From contig CAYMEJ010000048.1 in NCBI GenBank assembly GCA_964389735.1, positions 1 to 6,518 of the forward strand: a DNA stretch of 6,518 nt, given 5' to 3'. The notes under the pieces are model-generated. The model was given only the letters and a program-made list of their open reading frames with translations, did not search any database and was not told the DNA's origin. Position 1 is the first letter of the stretch, and each line of letters starts with the position of its first letter. The stretch is from JAQUVS01 sp964389735 (GTDB lineage: Bacteria > Bacillota_I > Bacilli_A > RF39 > UBA660). Positions 1 through 5,748 of this stretch are shown here, piece by piece. The position numbers and the translations under genes are program-made.

Positions 1-1389
1 ACTTACTAACATTAATTCTAATACTGTTATTATATCGATACTAACTTTTAATGAATCTATATAATCTGTTTTAGAAGTCATTTCTTTTATTGGATTATTC
101 ATATTACCAATACTAGGTCTATCAAAGTTTCCATTACCAAAATTATTTTGAATATTAGATGCTTCTTTAGTATAAGAATCTATTTCATTCTTTAGCATCA
201 TATTAGCAGTAGGTTGAGATAATAATGTACCAATAGTAGTACCTATTACTAGAGATATCATAGAAACTATAAATATTTCTGATATTAATTGAAGAGTTAC
301 TTTTAATTTACTCATTCCAATTGCTCTTAATACTCCTATTTCATATTTTCTTTCTCTAATATTAATCATGTTAATTATTACTAATACAGTTGCTCCAACT
401 ATTAATATTACTACTAAGAATGTAATAGAGAAGTTACTTATATTTTCTATAGGTTTTAAGTTTTCTGTTGCTTCATCTTCATTAGTAGTAATAGAGTAAT
501 ATGTACTTAAACCTTTTTCTCTTACTTCATCTTCATATTTACTTAAATCACTATTATTTTTTAAATAAAATTTAGCACTTAAACCATTTCTACTCATCAT
601 TCTTTTTGATGTAGTAGATTCTTCTTCATCTTTATTTTCTAATATTTTATTAAGTGAAGTTAAATTAGTATAAAGTTGATTTCTAGAATTCATTGAATTC
701 ATTCCTGCAAAAGAGTTTTCTTCTACATTGGAATTATCTTCATATATTCCTACAACTTTAAATTCATAAGTTTTATCTTCATCTTCTGGATCATAGAAGG
801 TAATAGTATCATTTAATTTAATGTCATTTTCTTCTTGTAAATCTTTACTAATTACAATAGAATTATCTTCATTATCTTTTTCTATCATACTTCCTTCAGT
901 TATTTTTTTAGTACCACTTATAAAGTCTTCTAAATATGAAAAATCTGAGTATGCAGTTATTCTAAAATCTCCAGTATTCATTTTCATTTTACTATTATCT
1001 GGTCTATTAGAATCTTCATCATTATTATTCATTTCTAATGTAGAGTAATCTATTGCTTCTATATCACTAGAATTAAGACTTGATTCTAATGTATAGTAAT
1101 AATCACTTACTAAAGTGGAATTACCATAATCTTTAATCATATCTACTGTTAAACTTTCAAATGCTTCTTTTTCTTCATCAGTAGCATTTCTTAATGATGA
1201 TGGATCTAATTGAAAACTTATTTCTAATGGATTAGAACTTTTATAACTATTTACTAATGTAGAACCTGATTTATTAATTGCAAGTGCTACACATGATGCA
1301 ATGGTTACCATAGTAATAATTATACCTATTAGAATATTTCTTCCTTTTCCTCTAACTATGCTTTTCCAAGCATTTTTAATTATATACAT
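1..1389 (-). CDS. FtsX/MacB-type ABC transporter permease, partial (3' end outside window)
   Basis: Reading the minus strand from an ATG at 1389 gives 463 uninterrupted codons that run off the left edge. Residues 19-38 form a first membrane span, and about 40-315 are a large, acidic, Asn/Ser-rich extracytoplasmic domain. Residues 319-342 form a second span, followed by the cytoplasmic motif IRERKYEIGVLRAIGMSK (344-361), the signature of FtsX/MacB permeases. A third span lies at about 368-390, and a fourth begins near 450. About 60 residues rich in Asn, Ser and charge separate spans 3 and 4. In this family the permease couples an ATPase to extrusion or to mechanical work on envelope substrates. 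No ATPase gene is visible; it may lie beyond the left edge. The Shine-Dalgarno AAAGGAGA (1406-1399) sits 9 bases before the ATG and fixes the start. Substrate unknown. Confidence 0.9.
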   Translation of the reverse strand, partial: MYIIKNAWKSIVRGKGRNILIGIIITMVTIASCVALAINKSGSTLVNSYKSSNPLEISFQLDPSSLRNATDEEKEAFESLTVDMIKDYGNSTLVSDYYYTLESSLNSSDIEAIDYSTLEMNNNDEDSNRPDNSKMKMNTGDFRITAYSDFSYLEDFISGTKKITEGSMIEKDNEDNSIVISKDLQEENDIKLNDTITFYDPEDEDKTYEFKVVGIYEDNSNVEENSFAGMNSMNSRNQLYTNLTSLNKILENKDEEESTTSKRMMSRNGLSAKFYLKNNSDLSKYEDEVREKGLSTYYSITTNEDEATENLKPIENISNFSITFLVVILIVGATVLVIINMINIRERKYEIGVLRAIGMSKLKVTLQLISEIFIVSMISLVIGTTIGTLLSQPTANMMLKNEIDSYTKEASNIQNNFGNGNFDRPSIGNMNNPIKEMTSKTDYIDSLKVSIDIITVLELMLVS

Positions 1390-1433
1390 AAATATAATTC
1401 TCCTTTCTTATGTATATAAGTTTATCTATGTAA

Positions 1434-1450
1434 TGTGAATTTTTTGTGAT
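1434..1450 (-). promoter_or_regulatory. Putative response-regulator operator (11-base-spaced direct repeat) upstream of the permease gene
   Basis: On the plus strand this reads TGTG at 1434-1437 and again at 1445-1448, exactly 11 bases apart. Read towards the permease gene, the half-sites are ATCACA and TTCACA. The 17-base block matches 15 of 17 bases of the block at 4070-4086 ahead of the response regulator gene. Repeats of this period are typical of OmpR/PhoB-family sites. Downstream, the -10 is weak: GATAAA (1426-1421) keeps the spacing seen at the regulator gene. TATACA (1416-1411), paired at 17 bases with TTCACA as -35, would start transcription inside the ribosome binding site. A weak promoter that needs an activator would fit. 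Inference from two sites only. Confidence 0.45.
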
Positions 1451-1456
1451 AATAAG

Positions 1457-1485
1457 TTGATTATTAAATGAAAGAGTGTTATATT
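1457..1485 (+). promoter_or_regulatory. Promoter of the small membrane protein gene (extended -10)
   Basis: TTGATT at 1457-1462, a 17-base spacer, then TATATT at 1480-1485 preceded by TGT (1477-1479), an extended -10. The predicted start of transcription is near 1492. That lies downstream of the ATG at 1468 and just ahead of the Shine-Dalgarno at 1494-1500, so the promoter also decides which start codon is used. Confidence 0.65.
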
Positions 1486-1509
1486 TTTATTGTAAAGGAT
1501 GATGATAAT

Positions 1510-1971
1510 ATGGATGTTAGTATGAATTTTAAATTGTTTGCAGTATTATTATTAGTAGCTTATAGTTTAGTACCAATTATTTTTATAATGAATTCTTTTA
1601 AAGTAAATGATAAGAATATTAGAAAAATAAGAATTAATTATTCAATACCATCTATTATATTTACATTATTTAATGTTGGATTTATGCTTTGGTATAAGTT
1701 CTTTGAACCAGGTGATATATTTGATGGAAATTTATTATTAATATTTGGAGTTCCAATAATATTATTATTAATTTGTATTATTTCTCATAAGAATGGAAGA
1801 TTAAAAGAAAGAGCAATAGTTGCTAATATAGGTGCTGCTACTATTGAGAAGAGTCGTTTTACTAAAGGTAGTTCTAGACATAGACTTAGCTTTTTATCTG
1901 GTAATGAGAAGGAAGTAGAAAAGTTAAAAGAATTAAAAGAAGAAAAAGAAGAAGAAATAGAAACAATATAA
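1510..1971 (+). CDS. Small three-span membrane protein of unknown function with charged C-terminal tail
   Basis: I do not recognise this 153-residue protein. Three hydrophobic spans lie at about residues 7-29, 44-65 and 74-92. They are followed by a basic linker containing KSRFTKGSSRHRLSF (114-128) and a highly charged, probably coiled or helical tail rich in Glu and Lys (about 133-150). The open frame extends back to an ATG at 1468, but that start has no ribosome binding site and lies upstream of the predicted transcription start. The ATG at 1510 is preceded by AAAGGAT (1494-1500), so I use it. The gene is divergent from the permease gene, and the putative regulator-binding repeat lies just upstream of its promoter. 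It converges on the histidine kinase gene, with ten bases between the two stop codons. An accessory role in the envelope response is possible but unsupported by homology. Confidence 0.75.
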   Translation: MDVSMNFKLFAVLLLVAYSLVPIIFIMNSFKVNDKNIRKIRINYSIPSIIFTLFNVGFMLWYKFFEPGDIFDGNLLLIFGVPIILLLICIISHKNGRLKERAIVANIGAATIEKSRFTKGSSRHRLSFLSGNEKEVEKLKELKEEKEEEIETI

Positions 1972-1999
1972 AAGAAAATGATTATTCATTTTCTTTTTT
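1970..1999. terminator. Bidirectional intrinsic terminator shared by convergent genes
   Basis: A perfect 12-base inverted repeat (1970-1981 with 1986-1997) encloses a 4-base loop. It is followed by T-rich sequence on the plus strand (T run 1994-1999) and, read the other way, by a shorter U run. The left arm begins in the TAA of the plus-strand gene. The right arm encodes the last residues of the histidine kinase, whose stop codon lies in the loop. The stem is mostly A:T with two G:C-type pairs inside and near the loop, so efficiency may be moderate. Confidence 0.7.
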
Positions 2000-3388
2000 A
2001 TTTATTATGAAATAGAATGTAGTGCCTTTATTTTTTTCTGATTTAACACCATATTTGTAATTGTGTAATTTTAATATATTTTTTACTATTGATAAACCAA
2101 GACCAGTTCCAATAGCATTTCTTTTATGTTTTTTATCTGACTTATAATATTTATCCCAGATAAATGGAATATCTTTTTTATCTATTCCTATACCAGTATC
2201 TTTTATTTCTATTTTTATTTCTTTATTATTTTCAATTTGATTAATATATATTTTTTTATCATCACCAGTATAGTTAATAGCATTATTAATTAAATTATAT
2301 ATTACTTGTTCTATTTTATGTTCATCTGCATATATATTTATTTCATTATCATAATTAAAAATAAATTCATATTTTTCTTTTTCTTTAAATATTTCATATC
2401 TTTTTAATATATTTTTAATTAATATAGTAAGATTAAATTCTTCTTCGTTTAATTTTAAAGAATTAGATTCTATTACTGATAAATCTAATATATCGTTTAC
2501 TAAGTTATTTAATCTATCTGTTTCTTCTATAATGACATTTAGATTTTTTTCTCTTTTATTTTTGTCTTTATATGTTAAATCTCTTACCATTTCTGCATAT
2601 GCTTTTATCATTGTTAGAGGTGTTTTTAAATCATGTGAGACATTTGCCATTAAATCTTTTCTTAGTTCATTTGTCTTAGATAATTCATCTCTTGCATAAT
2701 TTAGGGTACTTGTTAATTCGTTTAATTCATCTATATCTTCATCAATAGTAAAGATAATATCATAATCACCATCTGCTAATTTCTTGGCTGAATTATTTAT
2801 TTTTTCAATAGGTTTTGATATTTTCTTTGATAAGAAGAATGCTATTACAAAAGATAATATTAATACTAATCCTGTAACATATAGTAATTGACTAGTTAAT
2901 ATATTAGCAGTTGAATCAACTGCTTCTAAAGATGTATTAATAAATGCATATGTATTATTATCTAGTTTTGTTGCATATATTAATGTCTTATTATCAAAAC
3001 GAGGATTTTTTAGTTCATATTGTTTAGAAGATGTATTACTATTAATAAAATCATTTTTATAGAAGTCCATTCTAGGACCTATTAGACATCCTCTATCCAT
3101 ACTATCGGTAGAATAGGTTAGATGAGTAGTAGCATCTGCTATTTCTATACACATACCAGTATTAAAAGTTAATTGATCTAATTTATCTAAAAAGTCATCT
3201 TCTTTGTATTCATCTTCAATCTTATTTACAACTTTTTTTATTTCATTTGTTTTTACCCATTTATAATATGTTCCTAAAAAAGTAACTTGGAATAACCATA
3301 GGAATGCTAGTATTAATACTGAAAATATAATGAAGTATAACCATATTTTTTTACTAATACTATTTTTTTTAATTTTATTTAATTTCAA
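1982..3388 (-). CDS. Membrane sensor histidine kinase (HAMP, HisKA, HATPase)
   Basis: This 468-residue protein is a classical sensor kinase that autophosphorylates and passes phosphate to the response regulator encoded just upstream. A first span lies at about 15-39 and an extracytoplasmic sensor domain at about 41-165, with two cysteines (C80, C101) that could pair. A second span lies at about 166-187 and a HAMP linker at about 188-240. The phosphoacceptor His is H252 in SHDLKTPL. The ATP-binding domain shows the N box (N365, N369), the G1 box DTGIGI (397-402), the F-box region near 407-416, and the G2 box GTGLGL (427-432). All catalytic motifs are intact. The start is TTG at 3388: no in-frame ATG exists between the upstream stop and the first span. 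The gene overlaps the regulator gene by 14 bases, which suggests translational coupling. The long sensor domain argues against the short-loop BceS type. Ligand unknown. Confidence 0.93.
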   Translation of the reverse strand: MKLNKIKKNSISKKIWLYFIIFSVLILAFLWLFQVTFLGTYYKWVKTNEIKKVVNKIEDEYKEDDFLDKLDQLTFNTGMCIEIADATTHLTYSTDSMDRGCLIGPRMDFYKNDFINSNTSSKQYELKNPRFDNKTLIYATKLDNNTYAFINTSLEAVDSTANILTSQLLYVTGLVLILSFVIAFFLSKKISKPIEKINNSAKKLADGDYDIIFTIDEDIDELNELTSTLNYARDELSKTNELRKDLMANVSHDLKTPLTMIKAYAEMVRDLTYKDKNKREKNLNVIIEETDRLNNLVNDILDLSVIESNSLKLNEEEFNLTILIKNILKRYEIFKEKEKYEFIFNYDNEINIYADEHKIEQVIYNLINNAINYTGDDKKIYINQIENNKEIKIEIKDTGIGIDKKDIPFIWDKYYKSDKKHKRNAIGTGLGLSIVKNILKLHNYKYGVKSEKNKGTTFYFIINKKENE

Positions 3389-4034
3389 GTTTATATCCCA
3401 TTCCTCTTACAGTTATTATTAAATCTCTATATATTCCTAAATTATTCCTTAACATTTTTATATGGGTATCTATAGTTCTATCATCTCCAAAGAAATCATA
3501 TCCCCATATCTCACTTAATATTTGTTCTCTTGATATGGCAATGTTTTTATTTTTTATTAAATAACATAATATTTCATATTCTTTAGGAGTTACTTTTATT
3601 TCTTTATTATTAATACTAATAGTATGACCTTTAAAATCTACTTGTAATGTTTCATAAGTAAACTTATCTTCTACAATATCAACTCTTCTAGATACTGCTT
3701 TTATTCTTGCTATTAATTCTTTTGGAGAAAAAGGTTTTGTCATATAATCATCAGCACCTAATTCAAATGCAAATAATTTATCATATTCATCACTTCTAGC
3801 TGATAGGATAATAGTTTTAATATTTTTTTTCTTTTTTATTTCTTTATATGTAGAAAAACCATCAAGTTTAGGCATCATTATATCTAATATAATTAAATCA
3901 ATATCTTCTTTTTCTGCAATAGAAAGAGCTTCAATACCATCATTAGCTTCTAATATTTCATAACCTTCATATATAGAATATTCTTTAATTACATCTCTTA
4001 TTAGTTCTTCATCATCTACTACTAAAATCTTCAT
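3375..4034 (-). CDS. OmpR/PhoB-family response regulator
   Basis: A 219-residue two-domain transcription regulator. The receiver domain (1-~118) has the acidic pocket D7/D8, phosphoacceptor D51 in LILDIMMPKLDG, S78 in the switch position, and the conserved K100 in TKPF. The C-terminal winged-helix DNA-binding domain (about 125-219) carries the recognition-helix region RTIDTHIKMLRNNLG (186-200) and the wing GMGYKL (211-216). All key residues are present, so it should be phosphorylated and bind DNA as a tandem dimer. An ATG at 4034 with Shine-Dalgarno AAAGGAGA (4048-4041, 6-base spacer) fixes the start. It is the first gene of a two-gene operon with the kinase and diverges from the PAP2 gene. 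A TGTG direct repeat of 11-base period in its own promoter suggests autoregulation. Confidence 0.95.
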   Translation of the reverse strand: MKILVVDDEELIRDVIKEYSIYEGYEILEANDGIEALSIAEKEDIDLIILDIMMPKLDGFSTYKEIKKKKNIKTIILSARSDEYDKLFAFELGADDYMTKPFSPKELIARIKAVSRRVDIVEDKFTYETLQVDFKGHTISINNKEIKVTPKEYEILCYLIKNKNIAISREQILSEIWGYDFFGDDRTIDTHIKMLRNNLGIYRDLIITVRGMGYKLEIK

Positions 4035-4055
4035 AATATTTCTCCTTTAATTAAT

Positions 4056-4061
4056 ATTATA
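4056..4061 (-). promoter_or_regulatory. -10 box of the response regulator/kinase operon
   Basis: Minus-strand TATAAT at 4061-4056 predicts transcription from about 4049, giving a leader of roughly 15 bases that starts at the ribosome binding site. There is no good -35 at 17 bases (CACAAA). A TTCACA lies 19 bases upstream (4086-4081), inside the direct repeat. This layout is typical of activator-dependent promoters. Confidence 0.6.
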
Positions 4062-4069
4062 CATATAAA

Positions 4070-4086
4070 TGTGTATATTTTGTGAA
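4070..4086 (-). promoter_or_regulatory. Putative response-regulator operator (direct repeat) between the regulator and PAP2 genes
   Basis: On the plus strand TGTG occurs at 4070-4073 and 4081-4084, an 11-base period. Read towards the regulator gene, the half-sites are TTCACA and TACACA. The block ends 8 bases upstream of the -10 box, where an OmpR/PhoB-family activator would be expected. It also covers the -35 region of the divergent PAP2 promoter. The near-identical block at 1434-1450 is the reason to call it an operator. Confidence 0.5.
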
Positions 4087-4090
4087 AAAA

Positions 4091-4099
4091 TGATATAAT
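4091..4099 (+). promoter_or_regulatory. Extended -10 promoter of the PAP2 gene
   Basis: TGA followed by TATAAT (4094-4099) is a perfect extended -10. At the usual -35 distance (about 4070-4076) there is no good hexamer, only the proximal TGTG half-site of the putative operator. Predicted transcription start is near 4106, so the message would begin almost at the ribosome binding site AAGGTGAT (4105-4112), about ten bases before the ATG. Confidence 0.6.
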
Positions 4100-4115
4100 T
4101 TTGTAAGGTGATATT

Positions 4116-4721
4116 ATGTCAAACAATAGAAAAGTTGCAATATTAGGAATTATTATATTTATTATAATGACTATTTTATTATTAACTGATAATTATGAAT
4201 CATTTGATAATATAGGGATTTATTTAAAAGATAATTTTAATAATGATAAATTATTTAATTTCTTGTTAGCTGTTACTAATATAATGTCTGTTATTGGTAT
4301 TAGTATTATAAGTATATTTATTTTTTTCTTTTTATATAAAAAAAAGTCTATAAAAGAAATATATTTATATATAATAGCAGTAGGTAGTGGTTTATTAATT
4401 AATAATATTATTAAGTTATTAGTAAGAAGAGATAGACCTGATTTACCTTTAGTGAATGAAATAAGTTATAGTTTTCCAAGTAGTCATGCATGTATGAGTG
4501 TAATAATATATGGATTTATTATTATATTAATTAGAAAATATGCAAAGAATAATAAAGTAAAGAATATTAGTATTATATTATTATTGTTATTAATATTTTT
4601 AACAATGATTAGTAGAATATATTTAAATGTTCATTATTTAACTGATGTATGTGCTGGTTTTGGAGTTGGAATAGTGATACTTACAATAATTAATTATTAT
4701 TATAAGAAAATAAATAATTAG
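4116..4721 (+). CDS. PAP2-family membrane lipid phosphatase
   Basis: A 201-residue integral membrane protein with the three PAP2 signature motifs. Motif 1 runs from K100 to R107-P108 (KLLVRRDRP), motif 2 is SFPSSH (119-124, with H124), and motif 3 runs from S166-R167 to H173 and D177. H124 and H173 are the expected acid/base and nucleophile. Membrane spans lie at about 7-23, 47-73, 82-101, 126-140, 150-170 and 178-195, as usual for the family. Small members such as BcrC/YbjG dephosphorylate undecaprenyl pyrophosphate, while others act on phosphatidylglycerophosphate or phosphatidate; the sequence does not separate these. Its position beside a two-component system favours a cell-envelope role. 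ATG 4116 follows AAGGTGAT. It ends 11 bases before the next gene, whose ribosome binding site follows its stop codon directly. Confidence 0.92.
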   Translation: MSNNRKVAILGIIIFIIMTILLLTDNYESFDNIGIYLKDNFNNDKLFNFLLAVTNIMSVIGISIISIFIFFFLYKKKSIKEIYLYIIAVGSGLLINNIIKLLVRRDRPDLPLVNEISYSFPSSHACMSVIIYGFIIILIRKYAKNNKVKNISIILLLLLIFLTMISRIYLNVHYLTDVCAGFGVGIVILTIINYYYKKINN

Positions 4722-4732
4722 TAGGTGATAAG

Positions 4733-4939
4733 ATGAGTAAGAAAGGTACTATAAAAGTAGAAATGAAGAAAAAGGATGATAATGTTATATTACATAAATC
4801 ATCAATTGAAAATACATTAGATAAAATGCCAAAGATATACGTAACTGGTAGGTCTACTACTTATTCTAAACTTGATAAAGCAACAAAGAAGGAGAATAAT
4901 AAAACTAAGAAATTAATGAAGGAATATACTAAGAAATAG
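4733..4939 (+). CDS. Small, highly basic hypothetical protein
   Basis: I do not recognise this 68-residue protein. It has 19 lysines, one arginine and eight acidic residues, a net charge near +12. It has no cysteine, no tryptophan and no hydrophobic span, so it should be soluble and could bind nucleic acid, ribosomes or acidic lipid head groups. The middle (about 31-50) is the least charged part and holds a Thr/Ser-rich VTGRSTTYSKL (37-47). The ribosome binding site TAGGTGAT (4722-4729) begins at the base after the PAP2 stop codon. The two genes are therefore almost certainly one transcript with coupled translation. The TAG stop lies in the left arm of a terminator hairpin. Confidence 0.75.
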   Translation: MSKKGTIKVEMKKKDDNVILHKSSIENTLDKMPKIYVTGRSTTYSKLDKATKKENNKTKKLMKEYTKK

Positions 4940-4963
4940 TTGATTTTATTGACTATTTTTTTT
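4936..4963 (+). terminator. Intrinsic terminator after the PAP2/basic protein operon
   Basis: ATAGTTGA (4936-4943) pairs with TTGACTAT (4949-4956) as an 8-pair stem with two G-U wobbles and a 5-base loop. An A-rich/T-rich extension lies below, and eight T residues run from 4956 to 4963. The right arm contains the -35 hexamer of the next promoter, so the terminator and promoter overlap. Confidence 0.6.
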
Positions 4964-4977
4964 GTTTGTGGTATAAT
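4949..4977 (+). promoter_or_regulatory. Strong promoter of the two-gene unknown operon
   Basis: TTGACT (4949-4954), a 17-base spacer, and TATAAT (4972-4977) preceded by TGG (4969-4971) give a near-consensus promoter with an extended -10. It is the best promoter in the window. Transcription is predicted from about 4984. That leaves a leader of about 23 bases before the ATG at 5007 and makes the GTG at 4989 an unlikely start. Confidence 0.8.
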
Positions 4978-4994
4978 ACACATACTTTGTGTAT
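4976..4994. promoter_or_regulatory. Palindrome over the transcription start, possible repressor operator
   Basis: ATACACA (4976-4982) and TGTGTAT (4988-4994) are perfect inverted arms around five bases. The palindrome overlaps the last bases of the -10 box and the predicted start of transcription, a classical position for repression. Because the left arm lies upstream of the start, it would not be transcribed, so an RNA hairpin is unlikely. The TACACA half-site also occurs in the putative regulator operator at 4070-4075. Confidence 0.45.
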
Positions 4995-5001
4995 GGAGGG
5001 G
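4995..5001 (+). promoter_or_regulatory. Ribosome binding site that fixes the start at 5007
   Basis: GGAGGGG, ending five bases before the ATG at 5007, is the most G-rich Shine-Dalgarno in the window. The in-frame GTG at 4989 lies upstream of it and has no such site of its own. Confidence 0.8.
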
Positions 5002-5006
5002 TTTAT

Positions 5007-5747
5007 ATGTATTCGTTTAAAAAAAATATTAGTTTGTTATTACCACTTAAAGTAAAAGATATAGAAGATGAAAAGGAAATTGAAAGAGCATTTCAAGGGA
5101 AAACATTTCCTAGAAAGATAACTCAAGAAGAAATAATTTGTTTAGCTAAATTAATTAAAGGTATTAGTATTTCTGGTATAGAACAAAAAGAATATCAACT
5201 TATTAGAAAAAGTCTTAATAGAATGAGTAATAGATTTTTATTAGATAATATCGATTCTATTATTGGACTTATAAATGAAGAAGAAAATCTTAAAAATGAA
5301 ATAATTAGTAATGCTAATTTTGGTGATAATAATATTGTTGAAGTAGTTGCTTCTATTTATAAAAGAAATTTTTCTAATATTGGTAGAACAGTTAGAGAAA
5401 TGGTATATTCTGGTAAAACTAGAGAAGATTTTTTTGATGTAGATGCAAATAGATTTGATGATACTAAAAAAATGGTTGAAAGTGAAACAATATATAAGGA
5501 TGCACTTGTTGAAAAAGCTGAAATGGAATTTAGCGGTATAAGAGGATATAGATATATTGATGAAGTGATTGATTATGTAGAAGAACATACTGTCGAATAT
5601 ATGATTAATGATTTTGATAATTGTAATAAAAGTATAAATATGAGTAATGCATGTAAAACAGATAATAAATTAAATGCACTTTTAGCTGAACAAAGAGATA
5701 AACAAATATTAAAAAATAGAGATTTAAGTATGAGAGGAATGAAATAA
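5007..5747 (+). CDS. Soluble helical protein of unknown family (paralogue 1)
   Basis: I do not recognise this 246-residue protein. It has no signal peptide or membrane span and looks largely alpha-helical and charged, so it is probably cytoplasmic. Near the N-terminus it has LPLKVKDI (12-19). It then has AKLIKG (47-52) and EYQLIRKSL (62-70), each with a counterpart in the following gene, which suggests a tandem duplication. A central stretch with SGIRGYRYIDEVIDY and a basic end (about 225-246) have no clear counterpart. I use ATG 5007 because of the GGAGGGG site and the predicted transcription start near 4984. The frame is open back to a GTG at 4989. A strong extended -10 promoter with a palindrome over the start precedes it. 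It is followed after one base by its likely partner. Confidence 0.8.
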   Translation: MYSFKKNISLLLPLKVKDIEDEKEIERAFQGKTFPRKITQEEIICLAKLIKGISISGIEQKEYQLIRKSLNRMSNRFLLDNIDSIIGLINEEENLKNEIISNANFGDNNIVEVVASIYKRNFSNIGRTVREMVYSGKTREDFFDVDANRFDDTKKMVESETIYKDALVEKAEMEFSGIRGYRYIDEVIDYVEEHTVEYMINDFDNCNKSINMSNACKTDNKLNALLAEQRDKQILKNRDLSMRGMK

Positions 5748-5748
5748 T

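Noticed and set aside
821..1048. Plus-strand open frame of 75 codons with a hydrophobic translation
   Set aside because: It lies antisense to the permease extracytoplasmic domain. No ribosome binding site was found, and the Ser/Leu/Ile/Phe-rich product is what antisense of an Asp/Glu/Asn-rich frame gives.
4976..4994. Palindrome as an RNA leader hairpin or attenuator
   Set aside because: Its left arm overlaps the -10 box and would not be transcribed from the predicted start.
4989..5006. GTG start for the first unknown paralogue
   Set aside because: The codon lies about five bases after the predicted transcription start and upstream of the GGAGGGG ribosome binding site. ATG 5007 is better supported.
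5241..5588. Minus-strand open frame of 115 codons
   Set aside because: It is antisense to the first unknown paralogue. The composition (Ile, Phe, Ser, Asn) is typical of a shadow frame in AT-rich DNA, and it has no start signals.
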